This document shows positions 58,734-64,000 of a stretch of 64,000 bases of DNA, piece by piece. The DNA is from Burkholderiales bacterium RIFCSPLOWO2_12_FULL_61_40. GTDB taxonomy: Bacteria > Pseudomonadota > Gammaproteobacteria > Burkholderiales > Burkholderiaceae_C. The DNA is taken from NCBI GenBank assembly GCA_001770935.1, contig MESI01000001.1:20875-84874 (forward strand). The letters run 5' to 3'. Below the pieces are notes generated by a model that saw only the letters and a list, made by a program, of their open reading frames with translations, was not told the origin of the DNA and made no database searches. The first letter of the stretch is position 1. Every line of letters starts with the position of its first letter. Both the position numbers and the translations under genes were made by a program.

Positions 58734-59909
58734 TCATTGCGTATCAGTACAAACACTGCGCAGGTAAATCTGTTCTTGCTGCGCAGCAATTTCAGACCAC
58801 AAGTAAGCCCCTACAAATGAGACTCCAGCGAGAACAAGAGCCTCTTTGAGCGCATCGTCAAACAGTGCTTTTTTGATTCCATTGGCTATATCGGCGGGAT
58901 CTCGTGGATTGTTCAAAATCAGTGCCTGCACTCCATCGCACAACAGACCAGAAATGCCGCAGTAGCTTGCATTGCTAACAACCACAGGAACGCCATGTGC
59001 CATGGCTTCCAGCACCACCATGGCAAAGGTGTCTTCCAACGTGGGATGGGTTAGGCAATCTGCTGCACAGTAGGCATCTGATACATCCTTCATCGCGCCC
59101 AAAAAAAAGACCCGAAGACCCACTCCACTTGCATTCACTCGATCACGAAATGCAGGTATTTGTGCCGCATTACCAACGACCACTAAAAAAACGTTGTCTG
59201 GCAATTGCCGTAAAGCCTCAATCAAGGCCGCCAGTCCCTTTTTTTGATAATCATTGCCCACAAACAGTACGCACTTCCCCTCCAATGGCAAACCAAGCCG
59301 CGTTCGCGCTGCCCGCTTCGCCGTGGTACTGGTGGGGCCTGGCACATTCGAAACACCTGGCGTCACGACGACCATTGCTTGTACAACAGCAGGATATGTC
59401 TGGGCCATGATGGCCTGCAGACTGGTGGAAGTTACAACAACACGGCGATTGCCATGCATCGAGTACCGGCAATGCTCAAGCCACAAGTACACCAGCAATC
59501 GCGGACTGGTGACTACTTTGAACCAGCGCAATGCCAGCCGCCAGGCAGTGCGGCTATGGAAAAGAGTGTATTTAATCGGCAGCACATGCACCGTCTGAAC
59601 TTGCCCATGCCAGGTATTTTCGTGAGAATGAACCACATCAAAACCTCGGCGAGTGGCCCACCACGTTGCGGCCGCATACCAAAGTTGATTGACCCATCGG
59701 GGTCGCCTCAGAGGCATCCATATCTTGTGGTAGGTCACCCCCGGAAACTCGTGGTTGATGTTTTGCGCAAAAACATGCATTTCATGCCGTTGCGCCAACT
59801 GCTCCACCAATGCGATTGAATAGCGCTCCGCGCCACCTCCTGTCGACAGGAAATCACGGTTCAACACCGCAATTCGCAAGCGTTTGCCGATTATGCTGGC
59901 TTCAATCAT
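58734..59909 (-). CDS. Glycosyltransferase family 4 (WaaG/RfaG-like)
   Basis: 391 residues of GT-B fold. The N-terminal RIAVLNRDFLSTGGGAERYS and VHSHENTWHGQVQTVHV, and the C-terminal donor site HPTLEDTFAMVVLEAMAHGVPVVVSN (residues about 295-320, EX7E-type Glu pair), match GT4 enzymes that act on the LPS core. The start ATG overlaps the stop of the deacetylase gene upstream (ATGA at 59906-59909). It converges with msbA, leaving 17 bases between their stops. The sugar donor is unknown; WaaG-like glucosyl transfer is a reasonable guess. Confidence 0.87.
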   Translation of the reverse strand: MIEASIIGKRLRIAVLNRDFLSTGGGAERYSIALVEQLAQRHEMHVFAQNINHEFPGVTYHKIWMPLRRPRWVNQLWYAAATWWATRRGFDVVHSHENTWHGQVQTVHVLPIKYTLFHSRTAWRLALRWFKVVTSPRLLVYLWLEHCRYSMHGNRRVVVTSTSLQAIMAQTYPAVVQAMVVVTPGVSNVPGPTSTTAKRAARTRLGLPLEGKCVLFVGNDYQKKGLAALIEALRQLPDNVFLVVVGNAAQIPAFRDRVNASGVGLRVFFLGAMKDVSDAYCAADCLTHPTLEDTFAMVVLEAMAHGVPVVVSNASYCGISGLLCDGVQALILNNPRDPADIANGIKKALFDDALKEALVLAGVSFVGAYLWSEIAAQQEQIYLRSVCTDTQ

Positions 59910-60655
59910 GCGCGCCGTCGGTCTTCATACGCCGTTGCCATTTTGAGCCACAAAGCAAATCGGGTAACAGTCCTGGGAACCGGAACCCTTGGCAAACGCA
60001 TCAGGTCTTCGTGTGTATGGCAGCGGCTTCGTTGGGTAGTGGTTGCGGTGTCGTAACCCGTTTCCTGCACCATATCGGCATGCTCCGGTGCATAGTCGCC
60101 ATAGGGGTAGCAGAAGTGTTTTACAGCTGCACCTATGCAATCCTCCAGCTCCACTTTGCCTAGGATGATTTCTTGCCTGGCCGCAGACGCCTCCATTTGC
60201 GTCAAATGCACATGGTGCCGAGTATGCGCTCCCACTTCCTGGCCACCAGCCACCCATTGGCGCAAATGGTCCTTCGACATGAGCGGAGCCTGGGGAATTC
60301 CAACTTTTTGGTCCCATTCGTTGGCTTTTCCGAGCATCTGACTTACTGCGTAGCAAGTGGAAGAATAACCATATCGACTCAAAACAGGCAATGCATTGCT
60401 TAGGTTATTCAGATATCCGTCATCAAACGTAATACCAAACACCTTACCCAAACGCTCCCCGCGCAAATAGGGGAGCAAGGCTGTCATGGAGAGCCCTTGA
60501 TAACCAAGCAAACTCAAAAATCCCATTTGCCGCTCAAAATCTGTAACCGAGACAGACAAACTGCGAAAAGGCGTTCCCTTTGGCCGCGCTGCGCCAATCT
60601 GGTGGTACACCAGAATGGGAATTGGGGAAAGATTGTTTGATGTAAGACTCACCAT
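59906..60655 (-). CDS. Polysaccharide deacetylase (carbohydrate esterase 4)
   Basis: 249 residues of the NodB domain. The metal site is visible in TFDDGY (with the two Asp) and HTRHHVHL (the HxxxH pair), and CYPYGDY is the third motif. No signal peptide is evident, so it may act in the cytoplasm on a lipid-linked sugar. In a glycan cluster it may remove an acetyl or formyl group from a surface polysaccharide or LPS core sugar. It lies 25 bases downstream of rng on the same strand and overlaps the GT4 gene, so the pair may ride on rng transcription. Confidence 0.87.
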   Translation of the reverse strand: MVSLTSNNLSPIPILVYHQIGAARPKGTPFRSLSVSVTDFERQMGFLSLLGYQGLSMTALLPYLRGERLGKVFGITFDDGYLNNLSNALPVLSRYGYSSTCYAVSQMLGKANEWDQKVGIPQAPLMSKDHLRQWVAGGQEVGAHTRHHVHLTQMEASAARQEIILGKVELEDCIGAAVKHFCYPYGDYAPEHADMVQETGYDTATTTQRSRCHTHEDLMRLPRVPVPRTVTRFALWLKMATAYEDRRRA

Positions 60656-60680
60656 GTCTACTGAACTGGAAACAGAGCTA

Positions 60681-62156
60681 TCACATCAACACAATATCGT
60701 ACTGTTCCTGCCCCATCGCCGCTTCGCTTTGCAGCGACACCGGTTTGCCGATGAATTCGCTCAAACCGGCCAAATGCTGGCTTTCTTCATCCAGGAACAG
60801 TTCGATGACTTTGGGGGATGCCACCACGCGAAACTCGCGGGGGCTGAACTGGCGGGCTTCGCGCAGGATTTCGCGGAAGATGTCGTAGGTGACGCTGCGG
60901 GCAGTTTTGACATTGCCTTTGCCCTCACACACCGCACAAGGCTCACACAGCATGTGCGCCAGTGAATCGCGGGTGCGTTTGCGGGTCATTTCGACCAAGC
61001 CCAGTTGCGAAAAACCGCCGACCATGGTTTTGACACGGTCTCGGGAGAGCTGCTTCTTGAACTCAGCCAAAACCGCTGCCCGGTGGTCGTCGCGCACCAT
61101 GTCGATGAAATCCGCGATGATGATTCCACCCAAATTACGCAAACGCAGTTGCCGGGCAATGGCTTGCGCCGCCTCCAGGTTGGTTTTGAAAATGGTGTCG
61201 TCAAAATTGCGCGCACCCACATAACCGCCGGTGTTGACATCCACGGTGGTCAGCGCCTCCGTCTGGTCCACAATCAAATAACCGCCCGATTTGAGGTCTA
61301 CCCTGCGACCCAGGGCTTTGGCAATTTCTTCGTCAATGGAATACAAGTCGAAAATGGGCCGCTCGCCCTTGTAATGCTGCAGCTTCTCGACGGCCATCGG
61401 CATGAATTCGGCGCCAAAGGCCTTGAGGGACTCGAACTGCTCGCGCGAATCCACTTTGATGGTCTGGGTGGACTCACCCACCAGGTCGCGCAGCACACGC
61501 TGCAGCAAGCTCAAGTCCTGGTGCAGCAGGCTTTGCGGCGGTAGCCGCACCGAGGCATCCTTGATGCGAGCCCAGGCCTTGCGCAAATAACCTATGTCTT
61601 CGGACAACTCCGCATCGGAAGCGTCCTCGCCATTGGTCCGCAAAATAAAACCACCCCCTTGGGAGCCAGCCAATCGCTGCATGCGCGAACGAAGCTCGTC
61701 GCGTTGGGCTGTGGGAATTTTTTGCGAAATGCCAATGTGGTCGTCCTGTGGCAAAAAAACCAGGAGCCGTCCCGCGATACTGATTTGCGTGGACAACCTG
61801 GCTCCCTTGGTGCCAATAGGGTCCTTGATAACCTGCACCAGCAGCGCCTGTCCTTCAAACACCTGTCTTTCAATGGGGATCTGGACCTGATTGGCGCGGG
61901 ACTCGGACAAAGACTCACCGGCAGCCGGGGGATGCCATACGTCGGCCACATGCAAAAAGGCAGCACGCTCCAAGCCGATGTCGATGAACGCCGACTGCAT
62001 GCCAGGCAACACGCGGGCCACTTTGCCCAGGTACACATTGCCCACCAAGCCCCGCTCCAGGGTGCGCTCCAGGTGCAACTCCTGAACGGCACCGTTCTCT
62101 ACAACAGCCACACGGGTTTCCTGGGGAGACCAGTTGATCAAGATGTCTTGTTGCAT
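60681..62156 (-). CDS. rng: Ribonuclease G
   Basis: 491 residues, the usual length. The N-terminal S1 domain (about 35-125, with GNVYLGKVARVLPGMQSAFI) is followed by the RNase H-like and DNase I-like parts. TVDVNTGGYVG carries a catalytic aspartate, and CEPCAVCEGKG is the zinc link for dimer pairing. RNase G processes 16S rRNA 5' ends and mRNA. The start overlaps the maf 3' end by 19 bases, in the conserved order rsfS-rlmH-maf-rng. Confidence 0.96.
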   Translation of the reverse strand: MQQDILINWSPQETRVAVVENGAVQELHLERTLERGLVGNVYLGKVARVLPGMQSAFIDIGLERAAFLHVADVWHPPAAGESLSESRANQVQIPIERQVFEGQALLVQVIKDPIGTKGARLSTQISIAGRLLVFLPQDDHIGISQKIPTAQRDELRSRMQRLAGSQGGGFILRTNGEDASDAELSEDIGYLRKAWARIKDASVRLPPQSLLHQDLSLLQRVLRDLVGESTQTIKVDSREQFESLKAFGAEFMPMAVEKLQHYKGERPIFDLYSIDEEIAKALGRRVDLKSGGYLIVDQTEALTTVDVNTGGYVGARNFDDTIFKTNLEAAQAIARQLRLRNLGGIIIADFIDMVRDDHRAAVLAEFKKQLSRDRVKTMVGGFSQLGLVEMTRKRTRDSLAHMLCEPCAVCEGKGNVKTARSVTYDIFREILREARQFSPREFRVVASPKVIELFLDEESQHLAGLSEFIGKPVSLQSEAAMGQEQYDIVLM

Positions 62157-62752
62157 GCAAAGCCTACGGTGCGCAGTGCTTGCGCGGTTTCAAACAAGGG
62201 AAGACCCATGATGCCAGAATAGCTGCCACTGATGCGGGCAATGAAAGCCGCCGCCTTGCCCTGTACCCCATAGGCCCCGGCTTTGCCCATGGGTTCGCCA
62301 CTGGCAACATACGCGGCAATGTCCACCTCGCTCATGGGTGCAAACGTCACCCGCGATTCACAGCAAGCCTGCGCCGTCTTGCCTGCCCAGCCGACGGCAA
62401 TGGCGGTGAAGACCCGATGGGTTCGGCCCGAGAGTGCTCGTAACATGCGTTGGGCGTCCTGAGCATCTGCGGGCTTCCCCAGAATGGTGCGCCCGAGCGC
62501 CACGGTGGTATCTGCACACAAAATAGGAGCGTTTAGGCCTCCAACCCTTTCCCAGCGCGCGCTAGCAGCTATCAATTTAAGAGCAGTCACGCGCTGTACA
62601 TACGCCTTGGGTGCCTCATGTGGCCGAACCACTTCCAGTGCTTCAGCGTCTTCGTCGGGGGTCGGCAATAACAACTCGTGCGCGATGCCCAGTTGCGTCA
62701 ACAGCTCGCTGCGGCGCGGGCTTTGGGAGGCCAGGTAAATAAAGTCACTCAC
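62138..62752 (-). CDS. maf: Maf-family nucleoside triphosphate pyrophosphatase
   Basis: 204 residues from GTG 62752, giving [20 protein letters not shown]; an ATG at 62773 is an alternative but would overlap rlmH more. [10 protein letters not shown] (residues about 9-18), CADTTVALG with a conserved Asp and the C-terminal YSGIMGLPL identify Maf. It hydrolyses dTTP/UTP or modified nucleotides to monophosphates. A dispersed-repeat copy at 62521-62586 encodes the segment [20 protein letters not shown], which seems longer than in other Maf proteins. Confidence 0.92.
   Translation of the reverse strand: MSDFIYLASQSPRRSELLTQLGIAHELLLPTPDEDAEALEVVRPHEAPKAYVQRVTALKLIAASARWERVGGLNAPILCADTTVALGRTILGKPADAQDAQRMLRALSGRTHRVFTAIAVGWAGKTAQACCESRVTFAPMSEVDIAAYVASGEPMGKAGAYGVQGKAAAFIARISGSYSGIMGLPLFETAQALRTVGFACNKTS
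62521..62586 (+). repeat. Intragenic dispersed repeat, copy 8 (in maf, antisense)
   Basis: On the plus strand it reads AAATAGGAGCGTTTAGGCCT, CCAACCCTTTCCCAGCGC, GCTAGCAGCTATC then AATTTAAGAGCAG. The AAATAG, GCTAGCAGCTATC and AGAGC blocks match the other copies. It is inverted relative to maf and retains the frame. Confidence 0.7.
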
Positions 62753-63212
62753 GATGGTAAGGGTGGTTGGCATTGATGGACCACGCGCGGTACAACTGCT
62801 CGATCAGCAAGACCCGGGCAAAAGCATGTGGCAAAGTCATGTCCGACAGGCGGATACGCTCATGCGCCGCTTGGCGGAACGCGGGGTCGATACCGTCCGG
62901 GCCACCAATCACCAGTGCCACATCACCGCCCCCCATTTGCCAGTCCGTGAGTCTGGCTGCCAGTGCATTGGTCGTCAGGTTGGTGCCCCGCTCGTCCAGC
63001 GCCACAATGCGTGCACCCCTGGGTATGGCCGCTTCAATGCGCGCACGCTCAGCGGCATACAGCGTTTCCAGGGTTTTGGAACCCCTGGGCTCGGTTTTGA
63101 CCGCCTTGAGTTCTACCTTCAACTCATGCGGAAACCGCTTGGCGTAGTCGTCCCATGCGGTCTGCGCCCAATCGGGCACCCGCTGCCCCACCGCAACAAT
63201 CACCAACCTCAC
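62745..63212 (-). CDS. rlmH: 23S rRNA pseudouridine-1915 N3-methyltransferase RlmH
   Basis: 155 residues, full length for this SPOUT enzyme. The SAM-knot motifs are [17 protein letters not shown] and [20 protein letters not shown], ending in HPYHRE. It methylates pseudouridine 1915 of 23S rRNA. It starts 7 bases after the rsfS stop and overlaps maf, fitting the ribosome-related group rsfS-rlmH-maf-rng. Confidence 0.97.
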   Translation of the reverse strand: MRLVIVAVGQRVPDWAQTAWDDYAKRFPHELKVELKAVKTEPRGSKTLETLYAAERARIEAAIPRGARIVALDERGTNLTTNALAARLTDWQMGGGDVALVIGGPDGIDPAFRQAAHERIRLSDMTLPHAFARVLLIEQLYRAWSINANHPYHRE

Positions 63213-63219
63213 GGTTCAA

Positions 63220-64000
63220 TCAGGCTTTGCGAGCGGCGGGCTTTTTGGCTGCAGCCTTCTTGGCCGCGACCTTGGCTACCGTCTTGGCAGGCGCTTTCAC
63301 GACCACTACCTTGGTGGCTACTTTGACGACGGCCTTGGCCGCTGCTTTTTTGGCAGGCGTCGCTTTGACAGCAGCAGTTTTGCTTGCTGCGGATTTCACC
63401 GCTACGGTCTTACTGGCTGCAGGTTTGCGAGCTACCGGCTTGCTGTCCGCAACGGGCGCTTCTGGTGCTGCTTTTGCAGCGGCCTTTTTTGCGGGAGTTT
63501 TTGCCGCGGCAGTCTTTTTCAGCTGCGCTTTGGACGGGAAGGCTTCAGCAACACCTTTCTTAGCGGCGTTGGAGCGGCGCAGGCTGCCTTCCGGCTTCGC
63601 AGCCTCTTTAGCCGCCTTGGCAGATTCGGCCACAGCAGGCTTGGAGGCACCAAACTTCAGGCGCACGGGCTTTTCGCCCCACAGCTCTTCCAGGTTGTAG
63701 TAGGTGCGAAAACTGGGCTGCATGATATGCACCACAGCCTGACCGCAGTCCACAATGATCCACTCTCCATTGTCTTCGCCTTCCACGCGTGGCTTGGAAA
63801 AACCGGCATCGCGCACGGCATCGCGCACACTGGCTGCCAAGCCTTTGGTCTGCCGGTTGGATGTGCCGGAGGCTACGATCACCCGCTCAAACAAGGGAGA
63901 CAGGTGCTCGGTGTCAAACACCTGAATATCCTGGGCTTTCACGTCTTCAAGTCCATCGACGATGGCGCGTTGGAGTTTTTGTATGTCTTTTTTTGCAACC
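63220..64000 (-). CDS. rsfS: Ribosome silencing factor RsfS with long Lys/Ala-rich tail (start beyond window edge)
   Basis: The frame is open to base 64000 and reads VAKKDIQKLQRAIVDGLEDV before KAQDIQVFDTEHLSPLFERV, so the true start lies to the right of the window. The core (about 105-125 visible residues, with GEWIIVDCGQAVVHIMQPSF and YYNLEELW) is a complete RsfS domain, which binds ribosomal protein L14 and blocks subunit joining. After WGEKPVRLKFGASKPAVAES it continues for about 130 residues rich in Lys, Ala, Pro and Val (AKKAAAKAVVKVATKVVVVK), like histone H1-type tails. Usual RsfS proteins end before this. The tail is in frame without a stop. Confidence 0.9.
   Translation of the reverse strand, partial: VAKKDIQKLQRAIVDGLEDVKAQDIQVFDTEHLSPLFERVIVASGTSNRQTKGLAASVRDAVRDAGFSKPRVEGEDNGEWIIVDCGQAVVHIMQPSFRTYYNLEELWGEKPVRLKFGASKPAVAESAKAAKEAAKPEGSLRRSNAAKKGVAEAFPSKAQLKKTAAAKTPAKKAAAKAAPEAPVADSKPVARKPAASKTVAVKSAASKTAAVKATPAKKAAAKAVVKVATKVVVVKAPAKTVAKVAAKKAAAKKPAARKA

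Overview
The window looks like the chromosome of a betaproteobacterium of the order Burkholderiales, most probably a Comamonadaceae member near Rhodoferax, Polaromonas or Acidovorax. This rests on conserved gene orders (smc-zipA-ligA, map-glnD, dapC-dapD-pilU-dapE-prmB, rsfS-rlmH-maf-rng), fairly GC-rich sequence, and protein flavours typical of that family. The assignment is an inference from remembered synteny; no database search was run. I see no phage, insertion sequence, CRISPR array or plasmid gene. No stretch longer than about 300 bases lacks a gene.

Region by region. 1-7.6 kb: a minus-strand branched-chain-type ABC importer (livF cut by the left edge, livG, livM, livH, a substrate-binding protein), an acyl-CoA ligase and a second binding protein, with a Crp/Fnr-type regulator divergent at 7.75 kb. 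Together they suggest import and CoA activation of a carboxylic acid. 8.5-12.1 kb: selO, msrB, yciB, bolA and a periplasmic parvulin isomerase, ending in a clear terminator. 12.2-19.3 kb: a FapA/DUF342 protein, a DUF1624 membrane protein, an RlhA-like U32 protein and a calcium-type P-type ATPase. 19.3-24.7 kb: purL flanked by toxin-antitoxin genes, a lone HigA antitoxin with a higB stump on one side and an intact ParDE pair with a palindromic operator on the other. 24.7-30.4 kb: map, glnD and divergent puuD-like and puuB-like polyamine genes. 30.4-42.5 kb: a multi-PAS GGDEF-EAL protein, peptide deformylase, ligA, zipA, smc, and an orphan response regulator/Hpt pair. 42.6-50.0 kb: lysine/diaminopimelate genes with pilU embedded, prmB and a YheS-like ABC-F protein. 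50.0-50.3 kb: two tRNA-Lys genes, each with its own terminator. 50.3-53.8 kb: tcdA, cpoB, pal and tolB, with no tolQRA beside them. 53.8-60.7 kb: a visibly AT-richer surface-glycan block (two GT2 enzymes, an O-antigen-ligase-like protein, MsbA, a GT4 enzyme and a polysaccharide deacetylase). 60.7-64 kb: rng, maf, rlmH and rsfS; rsfS is cut by the right edge and carries a long Lys/Ala-rich tail.

The most unusual signal is a dispersed short repeat of about 55-65 bases. I find eight copies, all inside protein-coding genes (selO, the DUF1624 gene, purL twice, ligA, dapE, prmB, maf), in both orientations, without breaking any reading frame. Its 3' half is a small hairpin with compensatory stem changes between copies, so it resembles the in-frame palindromic elements known from Rickettsia. 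A second pattern is a GGGAYAAT box 6-8 nt before the start codon of selO, rlhA, map and dapC, which would make these mRNAs leaderless or nearly so.
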